Positions 1 to 8,754 are shown, counted from the stretch's first letter. The stretch is DNA of 64,000 bases from Pseudaeromonas sharmana (GCF_042649925.1 NZ_JBHSAF010000002.1:222539-286538); one strand, 5' to 3'. The notes: generated from the sequence alone by a model not told the origin. A program made the numbers and translations.

Positions 1-219
1 TGTGGCGGAACGAAGAATTTTTGTAGATCCAGGTCCATCTGGCACACAAATGGTGCTCGTTTTTTGATCTGGCGCACCATTTTAGACGACGCGGCGTGCT
101 GCTCCCTGCCATTCATGCCCGCAGGACTGCGGTTTCCGCGAGTCAGCCGACAGAAACCGGGCGTCAGCTCTGATAAAACGTCCGCGCACAGCAAGCACTG
201 ACAGTATGGAGAGGGCGAT
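1..219. other. leader region before btsS
   Basis: No coding region is visible here. A short imperfect hairpin (CGGTTTC with GAAACCG) lies near 130-158. The ribosome binding site of the next gene (GGAGAGGGCG) sits directly before its start at 220. No convincing -35/-10 pair was found. Confidence 0.4.
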
Positions 220-1914
220 ATGGGCGTTGAGCAACTGGCATTGGTGGTGTCGCTCTTCCAGCAGTTGTGTGTCTATCTGGTCATCGCCTGGCTGCTGTCA
301 AAGACGCCGCTGTTCATGCCGCTGACCCAGGTGACGCTGAGCCTGCCGCACAAGCTGGTCTGTTATCTGATCTTCTCGACCTTCTGCATCCTCGGCACCT
401 ATTTTGGCCTGCGTATCGACAACTCGATCGCCAACACCCGCGCCATCGGCGCCGTGCTCGGTGGCATCGTCGGCGGGCCTGTGGTCGGTCTGCTGGTTGG
501 CCTGACCGGCGGGTTGCACCGCTATTCACTCGGCGGTTTCACCGCGCTGGCCTGCATGTTCTCGACGGTGGCCGAAGGGCTGCTCGGTGGCCTGGTGCAT
601 CGCCACTTCGTGCGTCGTCATCGCCTCGATCAGCTGTTCAGTCCGCTGGTGGTCGGCTCGGTGGCGTTACTGGCCGAGGTGATGCAGATGGCGCTGATCC
701 TGCTGATTGCCCGCCCGCTGGACGATGCGCTGCACCTGGTGCAGAACATAGCGGCGCCGATGCTGGTGGCCAATACCATCGGCGCCGCTATGTTCATGCG
801 CATGATCCTCGACCGCCGCGCCATGCTGGAGAAGTACTCGGTGGCCTTTTCGGCCCGGGCGTTGAAGATTGCCGAACGCGCCATGGGGGTGCTGGATCGC
901 GGCTTCACACCGCACAATTGCAGCCAGATGGCGCGCATCCTGTACGAAGAGACCGGCGTCGGCGCCGTGGCGATCACCGACCGCCAGCAGCTGCTGGCCT
1001 TCATCGGCATCGGTGCAGACCATCATCTGCCCGGTACGCCGATCACCTCGCCGCACACCTTCCGTGCCATCGAGCGCAATGAGGTGGTCTATGCCGATGG
1101 CAACCTGATCCCCTACAGCTGCCGGCTGCATCCGAACTGCAAGCTCGGGTCGTCGCTGGTGATCCCGCTGCGCGGCGAGGAGGCGCAGGTGATCGGCACC
1201 ATCAAGCTGTATGAACCCAAGCGCAAGCTCTTCTCGTCGATGAACCGCACGCTGGGCGAGGGCATAGCGCGGCTGCTGGAGGGGCAGATCCTCTCCGGCA
1301 AATACAACGAACAGAAACGGCTGCTGGCGCAATCCGAGATCAAGCTGCTGCAGGCGCAGATCAACCCGCACTTCCTGTTCAATGCGCTCAACACGCTGTC
1401 GGCGGTGATTCGGCGCGATCCGGAACAGGCGCGCACCCTGGTGCAGCACCTGTCGACCTTCTTTCGCAAGAACCTCAAGCGCCAGAGCGACGAGGTGACG
1501 CTCGCCGACGAGCTGGAGCATGTGCAGGCCTATCTGTATATCGAGCAGGCGCGTTTCGCCGATCGCCTGAGCGTGACGCTGGATATTCCCGGCGCGCTGC
1601 TGGCGTGCCGGCTGCCGGCGTTTGCGTTGCAACCGCTGGTAGAGAACGCCATCAAGCACGGCATCGCCCAGCTGCTGGGGCCGGGCGAGTTGCGCCTCGG
1701 CGCGCAGGCCGATGCCACGACGCTGACACTGCAGGTCTGCGACAACGCCGGCCTCTACCGGCCACCACAGGCCGGTGATGGATTGGGGCTGTCGATTGTC
1801 GATCGCCGCATCAAGGCACGGTTTGGCGAAGCCTATGGCCTGAGTGTCACCTGCGAGCCCGAGTGCCAGACCGTGGTGACGCTGACACTGCCCCGCCAGG
1901 AGATGACCGTATGA
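220..1914 (+). CDS. btsS: LytS-type sensor histidine kinase (BtsS-like)
   Basis: Membrane sensor kinase that phosphorylates the LytTR response regulator encoded next. The first 200 residues form about six hydrophobic segments typical of the LytS-type 5TM domain, residues 220-350 look like a GAF domain, and the C-terminal half is the LytS-type kinase. The motif QAQINPHFLFN puts the phospho-accepting histidine at about residue 384. The N box VENAIKHGI starts near 474 and the glycine box GDGLGLSIVDRR near 518. The 564 aa length equals that of E. coli BtsS (YehU), a pyruvate sensor. The stop codon overlaps the start of the regulator gene (ATGA), so the pair is translationally coupled. Pyruvate as ligand is inferred from the family and from a cstA gene nearby; another LytS-class signal is possible. 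Confidence 0.9.
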   Translation: MGVEQLALVVSLFQQLCVYLVIAWLLSKTPLFMPLTQVTLSLPHKLVCYLIFSTFCILGTYFGLRIDNSIANTRAIGAVLGGIVGGPVVGLLVGLTGGLHRYSLGGFTALACMFSTVAEGLLGGLVHRHFVRRHRLDQLFSPLVVGSVALLAEVMQMALILLIARPLDDALHLVQNIAAPMLVANTIGAAMFMRMILDRRAMLEKYSVAFSARALKIAERAMGVLDRGFTPHNCSQMARILYEETGVGAVAITDRQQLLAFIGIGADHHLPGTPITSPHTFRAIERNEVVYADGNLIPYSCRLHPNCKLGSSLVIPLRGEEAQVIGTIKLYEPKRKLFSSMNRTLGEGIARLLEGQILSGKYNEQKRLLAQSEIKLLQAQINPHFLFNALNTLSAVIRRDPEQARTLVQHLSTFFRKNLKRQSDEVTLADELEHVQAYLYIEQARFADRLSVTLDIPGALLACRLPAFALQPLVENAIKHGIAQLLGPGELRLGAQADATTLTLQVCDNAGLYRPPQAGDGLGLSIVDRRIKARFGEAYGLSVTCEPECQTVVTLTLPRQEMTV

Positions 1915-2630
1915 CGCCGTTGCGAGCCCTGATTGTCGATGATGAACCGCTGGCGCGCGAGGAGCTGCGCCTGCTGCTGGAGGCGGCCGGTGGCATCGAG
2001 GTGCTGGCCGAGTGCGGCAATGCGCTCGAGGCGCTGCCAGCGGTGCACCGTCTGCAGCCGGATGTGCTGTTTCTGGATATTCAGATGCCGCGCATCAGCG
2101 GGCTGGAGCTGGTGGGCATGCTGGATCCGGCCCGGTTGCCGCAGATCGTCTTCATTACTGCCTATGACGAATATGCGCTGCGCGCGTTCGACGAACAGGC
2201 GCTGGATTACCTGCTCAAGCCGGTGGATCCGGCGCGGCTGCAACGCACGCTGCTGCGCCTGCAGCAGCCGGCGGCAGCCAGCGCCGTGCCGGACAGCCTG
2301 CTGATGCCGCTGCAGAGCATTCCGTGTTGCGGCCATCACCGTATCCTGCTGCTGCCGCTGGCCGAGGTGGAGTATGTGTTCAGCGATCTGGCTGGCAACC
2401 ATGTCGTCACCGCCAGTCGCGAGGGCACCACTGAGCTGACGCTACGTACCCTGGAGGCGCGCAGCGGCCTGTTGCGCTGTCACCGCCAGTACCTGCTCAA
2501 CCCGGCGCAGATCGCCGAGATCCTGCTGCTGGACGGCGGTCTCGCCGAAGTGGTGACCCGCAGCGGCCGCAAGGTGCCGGTCAGCCGTCGCTTTCTGCGC
2601 CTGCTCAAGGAGCAGCTCGCCATCCCGTAA
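1911..2630 (+). CDS. btsR: LytTR-family response regulator (BtsR-like)
   Basis: DNA-binding response regulator of 239 aa, partner of the upstream kinase. The N-terminal receiver domain has the acidic pair in IVDDE, the phosphorylation site Asp56 in VLFLDIQMP and the conserved Lys in LLKPVDP. The C-terminal half is a LytTR domain (VEYVFSDLAGNH, then LLRCHRQYLLNP), which binds direct repeats rather than palindromes. The start at 1911 is chosen because AGGAGATGACCGT precedes it and because it overlaps the btsS stop; an in-frame upstream start at 1863 would lie inside btsS. A candidate direct-repeat target lies before cstA at 12972-13000. Confidence 0.92.
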   Translation: MTPLRALIVDDEPLAREELRLLLEAAGGIEVLAECGNALEALPAVHRLQPDVLFLDIQMPRISGLELVGMLDPARLPQIVFITAYDEYALRAFDEQALDYLLKPVDPARLQRTLLRLQQPAAASAVPDSLLMPLQSIPCCGHHRILLLPLAEVEYVFSDLAGNHVVTASREGTTELTLRTLEARSGLLRCHRQYLLNPAQIAEILLLDGGLAEVVTRSGRKVPVSRRFLRLLKEQLAIP

Positions 2631-2791
2631 TGGTCAGTGTTACGCCGAGACTATCTGGATCAATCCTCCCCGGTGGTCGGCATGATAAAACGGTATCTAT
2701 TGAGACTTGTTGCTGAGGCTTGCTGCGGTGATGCGGCGGATGGCAGCTAGACTGAAGATCAGCGGCGTGGGGCGCGGGAGTAGGGGTAAGG

Positions 2792-3622
2792 ATGGCGGTG
2801 CAGGGGAGCATGGTGGGGGCTGTTTCCGGCGGGAGCGGGGATCGCGGGTATCCAGCGCGGGCTGCGGCGTGGCTCTGCGCGCTGCTGCTCTGGGGCGGGG
2901 TGGCGACCAGTGCCCCTTCGCTGAGTACGCCGCTCACCAGCTCGCCAGTCGCCGGGGAGCCAGAAGTGGTGTGCTCGGGTATAGCGCCGTTTGCGTTTCT
3001 CGAGCAGGGGCAGTACCGCGGCTATGCCTATGAACTGGGGCAGGCGGTGATGCGCATACTGGGTTACCAGAGGGCGATCCAGGTCCAGCCACTGGCACGC
3101 GCCAACCGCACCGTGCAGCACACGCCGAATGTCATCGCGCTCTGGGTCGGGCGCATTCCCGAACGCGAGCCTACGCTGCACTGGCTGTTTCCCATCGTGG
3201 TGGATGATTTCAGCGTCTATACCGTCAAGGGGCGGCCGACGGCGCCGACGCTGGCACAGGCCAGGTCCATCGGCCTGCTGGGCGCCAACATCGGTGCTGC
3301 CAATGCCATTGCAGCGCAGCGGCAGGGGGTGATGAATGTCGAGATGATCACCTCGGACGATGCCAATGGCCGCAAGCTGATGACCGGGCGTCTCGCCGGC
3401 TGGATCGCCTCGCGCTCGGCGGTACGCTTCTTTATCCGCCTGCATGGCCTGCCGGATGACACCTTCGTCAAAGGCGTCAAGCTCAGCGACTATCAGGCCT
3501 GGGTCGTCGCCTCGAAGGGCACGGATCCTTCGGTGATCGCAGCCTGGCAACAGGCGCTGCAGGTGCTGGAGCGCGACGGCACCCTGCGCCGGCTGGCCGA
3601 GGCCTATCACATGGCGCGCTGA
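2792..3622 (+). CDS. periplasmic solute-binding protein (SBP_bac_3 type)
   Basis: A 276 aa secreted protein of the family-3 extracellular solute-binding fold, the fold used by amino-acid ABC transporters. A hydrophobic segment near residues 25-40 (AAAWLCALLLWGG) acts as a signal peptide. Family-like blocks follow: ELGQAVMRILG, ARANRTVQ, and the late helix ALQVLERDGTLRRLAEAY. There is no permease or ATPase gene beside it, so it could be an orphan binding protein that feeds a sensor or a distant transporter. The start at 2792 follows AGGGGTAAGG. The fold assignment is reliable; the ligand is unknown. Several similar lone binding proteins occur in this window. Confidence 0.75.
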   Translation: MAVQGSMVGAVSGGSGDRGYPARAAAWLCALLLWGGVATSAPSLSTPLTSSPVAGEPEVVCSGIAPFAFLEQGQYRGYAYELGQAVMRILGYQRAIQVQPLARANRTVQHTPNVIALWVGRIPEREPTLHWLFPIVVDDFSVYTVKGRPTAPTLAQARSIGLLGANIGAANAIAAQRQGVMNVEMITSDDANGRKLMTGRLAGWIASRSAVRFFIRLHGLPDDTFVKGVKLSDYQAWVVASKGTDPSVIAAWQQALQVLERDGTLRRLAEAYHMAR

Positions 3623-3632
3623 GCGGCTGGCA

Positions 3633-5171
3633 TCACGGTTTCAGCTCCAGCGCCGTCGCGACTTTCTGCTTCTCGGCCAGGTGCTCGGTTAATAAGCGGT
3701 AGGCGATGTAATATTTGTAGATATTGTTGACGTAGGTCACCGTCTCGGCGCCAATCTTCTCGGCGGCAATATATTCGACATTGCCAAACCAGACATTTTC
3801 ACGATAGCCGCGCTGTTTGGCTAATTTCCGCATTTCGGCAATGCGTCCGGGGCCGGCATTATAAGAGGCGAATGAAAATAACGCCTTGTCCAGCTCGGTC
3901 ATCGGTGCATCTTTATAAAAATGGTCAATCATCCAGCGAATATATTTAATGCCGGCATGAATATTCGGCTCCAGCTGGCGAATATCGCCCACATTCATTT
4001 CGCGCCCGGTTTTCGGCATGACCTGCATCACGCCGATGGCACCGGCTTTGCTGCGCAACGCCTGATTAAGCCGGGATTCCTGATAGCCCTGGGCCGTCAT
4101 GATCAGCCAGTCAATATGATATTGCGCGCTGTATTTCTTAAAGAAGTCCATCATGCTGACAAAACGGGCGCGCTCCTGTTGGCTGACGGAGTCGGTCACA
4201 TAGCGGGTATTGGCTAAATAGCGTTGCAGAATAATATTGGCCACCTTGCTGCCTTTGGCATGTTGCGCAATATAACGATTCAACGCCTGCTGCAATTGCG
4301 GGCTGTTTTTACGTACCGCCCAGCCGATGCGCATATTTTTATTCAGTACCGCCTGGCTATTAATATGAATATTAGGAAATATCTTCTGCCAGAAATAAGC
4401 CTTGTGGTTGTCGACGACGATATAGTCGATCAGCTTGGCGTGCAGCATCTCAATCAGGTCATCATCCTCCAGCACCTCGGGCGCCAGACGCAGGATCACC
4501 TCGGGACGCTGTTGCTGGCGCAGCCTGGCATTCAGCGCCACCAGGCTTTCGTAATAGCTCGATGAACGGCGCACGAACACCGTTTTGCCGGCCAGATCGT
4601 CGAGCTGCTGTAGCGGCGCGGCGCCCGGCGCCGACAGCACCAGTTCGTCGACATCGCTGGAGAGCGGCGCGGTGAAATCCACCTGCTGCAGCCGATCCGG
4701 GGTGATGGTCAGGTTCGCGGCGGCAATGTCGCCGCGCCCGGCCAGCAGCGCCGGGATCAGCTCATCGCGCGCCACCGGAATAAACACGATGCGCACCTTG
4801 AGGTGGCGCTGCGCCAGCCGCTTCTGCTTGGCCAGCTGCTGATTGAACTCGGTTTCGAAGTTATGGAAGGTGTCGTAGGTGATGCCGCGCGGGTTGGAGC
4901 GGTTGTCGAAGAAGTAGAACGACTTGTTGTAGGTGGTCAGCACGCGGATATAGCGGCGCGCTATCATGCCATCCAGATCGCCCTGCCAGGGGCTGAGCCA
5001 GCCGTCGAGCGGCAGCGAGAAGGGCGCCGAATCGCCCGTGGCGGGCGCCGGCTGTGGGCGCGGCGCTGCGCTGGCGCGCGCACCGACTGCCTGGTCCGGC
5101 GCCTCGAGCCCGCGTGGCCAGGCCGCCAGGCCCAACAGCGCGAGCGTCAACCACAAAATCCGGTAATGCAT
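3633..5171 (-). CDS. MltF-like membrane-bound lytic transglycosylase
   Basis: A 512 aa two-module envelope enzyme. Residues 60-290 form a solute-binding-like domain (YNKSFYFFDNRSN, later WAVRKNSPQLQQALN) as in MltF. Residues about 350-500 form a family-1 SLT lytic transglycosylase domain that cleaves the MurNAc-GlcNAc bond of peptidoglycan. The catalytic glutamate is Glu365 in QGYQESRLNQ, followed by GAIGVMQVMPKTG and ASYNAGPGRI. The N-terminus MHYRILWLTLALLGLAAW is a signal peptide. The start at 5171 (GGGGAAAACAGC upstream) is preferred to the 26-codon longer form. A paralogue at 42812-44386 has lost the glutamate. It lies tail to tail with the binding-protein gene, with a gap of about 10 bp. 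Confidence 0.88.
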   Translation of the reverse strand: MHYRILWLTLALLGLAAWPRGLEAPDQAVGARASAAPRPQPAPATGDSAPFSLPLDGWLSPWQGDLDGMIARRYIRVLTTYNKSFYFFDNRSNPRGITYDTFHNFETEFNQQLAKQKRLAQRHLKVRIVFIPVARDELIPALLAGRGDIAAANLTITPDRLQQVDFTAPLSSDVDELVLSAPGAAPLQQLDDLAGKTVFVRRSSSYYESLVALNARLRQQQRPEVILRLAPEVLEDDDLIEMLHAKLIDYIVVDNHKAYFWQKIFPNIHINSQAVLNKNMRIGWAVRKNSPQLQQALNRYIAQHAKGSKVANIILQRYLANTRYVTDSVSQQERARFVSMMDFFKKYSAQYHIDWLIMTAQGYQESRLNQALRSKAGAIGVMQVMPKTGREMNVGDIRQLEPNIHAGIKYIRWMIDHFYKDAPMTELDKALFSFASYNAGPGRIAEMRKLAKQRGYRENVWFGNVEYIAAEKIGAETVTYVNNIYKYYIAYRLLTEHLAEKQKVATALELKP

Positions 5172-5384
5172 GCTGTTTTCCCCGTCAGCACTGAGCTGCT
5201 CGTTGCGCCGCGTGCTCGCAGCCTGGTCAATGTCGCTGGGCTGGCGCAATCACATCACGCCGCCCCATGATGCTACTTTACCCCGAACGCGTGGCATCGG
5301 TGTGATAACGCGCTGGCAACTCCGTTTGGCCGTGGGGGCCACAGGCCAGTTGCATGCCGGGTGATGAAGGCTGACAGCATGGCG

Positions 5385-6143
5385 TCATTGCGATGGCGCA
5401 TCGCGGCTCGGGGCTGTTTTTTTTAAGATTAAGGTATATTCGCGACCCGCAGAGTGATAGCTATCAGCCTGGATCTCAAAACCTATCGCGCTGACTTCGG
5501 CTATTAATTCGGCATGGGAAAACATCGAAAACGTGAGTCGCTTTTTATGCGTCAATAACGTGTTGTCACCGGCTTCGATAAAAATTATATCCACGGCCGA
5601 TGTGTTATTGTCGGCGTTGAAATTCCAGATGTAGATCGGGATGAAGGTTCGGCCTGCATATTCTCTTGGTGGATAGAGGTTGTAGGATTCGTTTTGAATA
5701 TTTTCCCAATTGCGGGTATCTAATACCAGCCGGCCATTATCAGCAAGTGCATCGCGTAATGCGCTCAGGTTTTTAATTCTGTGCTCTTTGGATAATGAAT
5801 GGCTGATTGAATTGCCATAACACAGAATGACGTCATATTTTTCCGCTCTGCGCGGCAGCTCAAGCCAACTGGCGGTGAATGCCGCCAGCGAGACGCCCGC
5901 TTTTTTCGCGCGCTCTTGAGTCAGCCGAACCATGTTGGCACTGATATCGGAGGCGGAGACCAGGAACCCCTGTTTGGCTAACGCGACGGCCTGTATACCA
6001 TTGCCACACGAGGCATCATGAATGCGCTGATTTAAATTCAATATGGGCTTCATCTGTTCAAGAAATTCAGTTTCATAAAACGCATCACTGTGGAATGCGT
6101 ATAAAACCTCATAGAGCCAATCTAAATCATCATATTCAGTTAT
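5385..6143 (-). CDS. class I SAM-dependent methyltransferase, cassette-borne, atypical start
   Basis: A small-molecule type methyltransferase. Motif I is DASCGNGIQAVALAKQGF, followed by SASDIS (motif II) and KYDVILCYGNSISH, resembling glycine/sarcosine N-methyltransferase-like proteins. The first in-frame ATG is at 6053, but it falls just before motif I and would remove the N-terminal helices. Reading upstream in frame gives 30 more sensible residues (YDDLDWLYEVLYAFHSDAFY) back to an ATA at 6141-6143. That codon sits 6 nt after a good AAGGA ribosome site, with a stop just upstream. The start is therefore either a rare AUA or a decayed ATG. The gene is AT-rich compared with its chromosomal flanks and shares orientation with the cassettes next to it. 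Substrate unknown. Confidence 0.7.
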   Translation of the reverse strand: MTEYDDLDWLYEVLYAFHSDAFYETEFLEQMKPILNLNQRIHDASCGNGIQAVALAKQGFLVSASDISANMVRLTQERAKKAGVSLAAFTASWLELPRRAEKYDVILCYGNSISHSLSKEHRIKNLSALRDALADNGRLVLDTRNWENIQNESYNLYPPREYAGRTFIPIYIWNFNADNNTSAVDIIFIEAGDNTLLTHKKRLTFSMFSHAELIAEVSAIGFEIQADSYHSAGREYTLILKKTAPSRDAPSQ

Positions 6144-6231
6144 GTGTGTTCCTTATTCACCGCAGGTGACAGCAGTGAATTGGCTGACCATAAGGTGCAA
6201 TCGCCGCGCGTATTACGCCCTACGGCTATTT
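6144..6231 (-). repeat. spacer with REP-like palindromic fragment
   Basis: Read on the minus strand, this spacer between the cupin remnant and the methyltransferase carries GTAGGGCGTAATACGCG followed by CGGCGATTGCACC. It looks like a fragment of a short palindromic repeat. It is not an attC site, so the two genes may have arrived as one cassette or been joined by a deletion. Confidence 0.35.
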
Positions 6232-6561
6232 TTAATCAACGATAAACAATTTAGCCCCATTTTCCGTTGATGAACGATGTGGTTCCGCATTATCAGCAAC
6301 TTGATAGCTCATGCCTGGAGTAAGAATAAATACACGGCCATCTTGCAATTCGGTTTTTAATTCACCTTCAACGCAAAATAGAACATGGCCTTTACTGCAC
6401 CAGTGATCTGCGAGATAACCAACAGAGTATTCAACTAATCGGACACGGATGTTGCCGAAAGTTTGCGTATGTCAAAGAGCAAAACCTGTTTCTCCGATAT
6501 GCTTGGTCGGTTTGATTTTATCCCAATCAGTTGTGCAGAAGGGCAAGTTATTTATTTCCAT
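6232..6561 (-). pseudogene. DHCW-motif cupin protein, interrupted by in-frame TGA
   Basis: Reading the minus strand from ATG at 6561 gives MEINNLPFCTTDWDKIKP and so on for 29 codons, then TGA at 6472-6474, then 79 further in-frame codons ending at TAA 6232-6234. The second part contains YLADHWCSKGHVLFCVEGEL and FILTPGMSYQVADNAEPHRS, the signature of small DHCW-motif cupins of about 109 aa. Family members have a tryptophan near the TGA position, so one TGG-to-TGA change explains the break. The rest is undamaged, so the mutation is recent or a sequencing error. The function of the family is not established. Confidence 0.8.
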
Positions 6562-6643
6562 TTCGACTCCATTTTTTGATGTTTACATTAGGTGTTACGA
6601 AATAATTAGGGGCTGATGCAATGAGGATGAATCGTATGGAAAC

Positions 6644-6697
6644 ACATAACTTCTAATTAAACGGCGGCACGTAGTGCCGTCCAGTGAACGGAGTGAA
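6644..6697 (-). repeat. attC-like site, distal half (R' side)
   Basis: On the minus strand this half ends in AATTAGAAGTTATGT, which shares AATTAGAAGTTA with the intact attC-like site at 10750-10805. The perfect stem CGGCAC-TAC-GTGCCG sits inside it. It abuts the IS3-type terminal inverted repeat at 6698. The other half of the same site lies at 10160-10185, so the IS appears to split one attC of about 80 bp. Confidence 0.55.
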
Positions 6698-6764
6698 TGA
6701 TGTTGCCCCGATAAAATAGACACGCGTTATTGTTAAGCAGCTTTTTCATACTCTATCGGAGTAT
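6698..6764 (-). pseudogene. IS3 orfB C-terminal remnant and right inverted repeat
   Basis: The minus strand reads ACT CCG ATA GAG TAT GAA AAA GCT GCT TAA (TPIEYEKAA), the typical end of an IS3-family DDE transposase (LTPIEYE...). It is followed by about 40 bp to the inverted-repeat tip at 6698. Everything upstream of TPIEYEKAA has been replaced by repeat copy A. Confidence 0.7.
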
Positions 6765-6926
6765 GTAGGTTGGGCTGAATAAAATGAAGCCCAACGTTTA
6801 CCGCGTTTAAGTTAAATGCCATGTTCGAGTCGTAATATTGGTTTAACTAGCAACGTCGTTAATTTATAAAAGACGTTAGTCGCTCGGTAAACGTTGGGCT
6901 TCGCATGCTCAGCCCAACCTACGTGC
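6765..6926 (-). repeat. palindrome-ended repeat, copy A
   Basis: About 162 bp. It begins GTAGGTTGGGCTGA and ends TCAGCCCAACCTAC, with long inverted ends that also carry GTTTACCG and CGGTAAAC. Each end is itself a hairpin (TTGGGCT with AGCCCAA). The AT-rich core contains GTTTAAGTTAAATGCCATG and TTAATTTATAAAAGACGTTAG. It is joined to the IS3 orfB remnant at 6764/6765. Confidence 0.9.
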
Positions 6927-6979
6927 TGATTCGGTTTGCTCAGTTTTAATGACTACACCGAAGCTTGTAATGTTTGGTA
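6927..6979. other. short spacer between repeat copies A and B
   Basis: This stretch of 53 bp has no ORF and no match to the repeat. By position it is where a passenger gene would be if every repeat pair encloses one, so it may be the scar of a lost gene. That reading is inference. Confidence 0.4.
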
Positions 6980-7224
6980 GCACGTAGGTTGGGCTGGATA
7001 AAATGAAGCCCAACGTTTACCGCGTTTAAGTTAAATGCCATGGTCGAGCCATAATATTGGTTTAACCAGCGGTGCCGTTAATTTATAAAAAACGTTTACC
7101 GCGTTTAAGTTAAATGCCATGGCCGAGCCGTAATATTGTTTTAACCAGCTGCGTCGTTAATTTATAAAAGACGTTAGCCGCTCGGTAAACGTTGGGCTTC
7201 GCATGCTCAGCCCAACCTACGTGC
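6980..7224 (-). repeat. palindrome-ended repeat, copy B, with internal duplication
   Basis: Same ends and core as copy A, but 245 bp long. The core segment starting CGTTTACCGCGTTTAAG occurs at 7014 and again at 7093, a tandem duplication with a 79 bp period. The two core units differ at several bases, so the duplication is not very recent or one unit came from another copy. Confidence 0.9.
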
Positions 7225-7245
7225 TGTGCAATGCACATTCGATTG

Positions 7246-8517
7246 CTAGATAATTGCGGCAGAGTTAACTTCACCTTGACCGTTAAATGCAATTGCAACA
7301 TGTATGTTTCCGTTTGGATCAATTAGCCGTGCCATGCTAGCGTCAAGCGAATTTTGTAAAGATAGATAGTTCGACTGTTGATCATTTGCGTATCTTTGAG
7401 ATTCCAATGTTAATGATCTCAATTTATCTTTCCTTAGTTGCAATGTTTCATTAGAGTTCCAAAATGCAGTGCTCATTAGTTTTGACTCTCTGTCCATGAT
7501 TGCATTTCTAAAATTTTCTATTAGCTTTGTCCATCGGATATTATTGATGTCGATTTTTGAAAACTCACGTTGTGTCGGGTCTAAATATGTAGTCACGAAG
7601 TTTATTGCTGAAGCTAGATTAAGAAAAAGCTCACGTCTTTTTAATAAAGGATTGATTCTCTCTATTAAATATTTAAGTCTCTCAAACGTGTCACCAGTTC
7701 CAAAAGTATCTAAATCTTTGATGCTTGAAATTTGATTAGTTAGCGACACCATGTCCTCTTCAAGCTTGTTGCGCCAAGAATATGAGTCTTTAATGATGCC
7801 TTCAATAACATTTCTCTTTTGTTGAGTTAGCTCATCTGGGCATCTAAGTTCTCTCATATAGATTGCTATCTCGTGCAAATAATCAAAAGCACCTGTAATT
7901 CTTGCTTTATCTTCGTTCTCCTGGCGTTCAATTACTTCAGATATTGAATCCTTGATAGCACTTAAACTTCGTTCAATATCAGCTAAGTGGGACTGAGCAA
8001 CAGCTATGCTAACTAATTGAAATGCACCGCTTGCAAGTTGTCGAGCCTTTCCTCCCTGAATCAAACGTCCTTTACCAACAATTGTACCGTTAGAATTAAT
8101 AGCATCAGCAAGAACCTCGCCTGATTTTGTCTTCATCAATGTATAGGTGCCATCAGCTAAGCCTTGCTGTATTTCTGGCTTGAAGATAATTTCTACTGAT
8201 TTATTTGGAATGCTTGTTGCGCCTTTAAATAAATCGGCTGCTATGTGTTTGACTCGATTGATTGCACTACCGGAAGACTCGACGTTATACCCTCGAGTCG
8301 GCATAGACTCTATTGATCTTGATTCAAGTATCTTGAAACCATTTTCGTCAAAAATTGCTAGGTTACATCCAATTTCATCCTCTTCTGGAGTTGAAATGGC
8401 GGGAGCAGTTGATTCAACTATGGGAATGGCGTTGTTTCCTTTTTTCTTCATAAAGATAATAACTAATAAGCAAATGCAGATGATTGATAAGATAAAAATA
8501 GGAAGAAGTGTATTCAT
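7246..8517 (-). CDS. membrane-anchored coiled-coil protein of unknown function
   Basis: Not recognised as a named family. From the start at 8517 the protein has 423 aa. It has one N-terminal membrane helix (LLPIFILSIICICLLVIIFM) followed by KKKG, then an acidic linker, so the bulk is probably cytoplasmic. A mixed region (GTYTLMKTKSGEVLADAIN, LIQGGKARQLASGAFQLVS) precedes a long charged helical part (IERSLSAIKDSISEVIERQ, later heptad-like helices) and a small C-terminal domain. AGAG upstream of 8517 supports this start; the longer reading would begin inside repeat copy C. The gene lies alone between repeats B and C and points the same way as the nuclease gene between C and D. It could be a sensor or scaffold of a defence pair, which is speculative. 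Confidence 0.6.
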   Translation of the reverse strand: MNTLLPIFILSIICICLLVIIFMKKKGNNAIPIVESTAPAISTPEEDEIGCNLAIFDENGFKILESRSIESMPTRGYNVESSGSAINRVKHIAADLFKGATSIPNKSVEIIFKPEIQQGLADGTYTLMKTKSGEVLADAINSNGTIVGKGRLIQGGKARQLASGAFQLVSIAVAQSHLADIERSLSAIKDSISEVIERQENEDKARITGAFDYLHEIAIYMRELRCPDELTQQKRNVIEGIIKDSYSWRNKLEEDMVSLTNQISSIKDLDTFGTGDTFERLKYLIERINPLLKRRELFLNLASAINFVTTYLDPTQREFSKIDINNIRWTKLIENFRNAIMDRESKLMSTAFWNSNETLQLRKDKLRSLTLESQRYANDQQSNYLSLQNSLDASMARLIDPNGNIHVAIAFNGQGEVNSAAII

Positions 8518-8535
8518 GATGTTCTCTTTTTTTAG

Positions 8536-8700
8536 TACGTAGGTTGGGCTGAATAAAATGAAGCCCAACGTTTACCGCGTTTAAGTTAAATGCCATGCTC
8601 GAGTCTTAATATTGGTTTAACCAGCAGTGTCGTTAATTTATAAAAGACGTTAGCCGCTCGGTAAACGTTGGGCTTCGCATGCTCAGTCCAACCTACGTGC
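8536..8700 (-). repeat. palindrome-ended repeat, copy C
   Basis: 165 bp, same orientation and layout as copies A and D: ACGTAGGTTGGGCTGA at one end, and CCAACCTACGTGC with one internal change (CAGTCCAACC) at the other. It lies between the two passenger genes and ends 18 bp upstream of the coiled-coil gene start, so it may carry its promoter. Confidence 0.9.
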
Positions 8701-8754
8701 TAATCAATTAACTATAGATTAGTGTTCTATGAATTTGAATAACGCATGACTTTG

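Noticed and set aside
2759..3610. Long minus-strand ORF across the solute-binding protein gene
   Set aside because: It is a codon-bias shadow of the plus-strand gene, without family motifs; similar shadows occur over cstA and the rRNA methyltransferase genes.
6927..6979. Small gene between repeats A and B
   Set aside because: The 53 bp stretch is too short and has no start with a ribosome site.
7110..7322. Short ORF over the end of repeat copy B
   Set aside because: It lies mostly within the repeat and is matched by the same shadow in copy D; there is no ribosome site.
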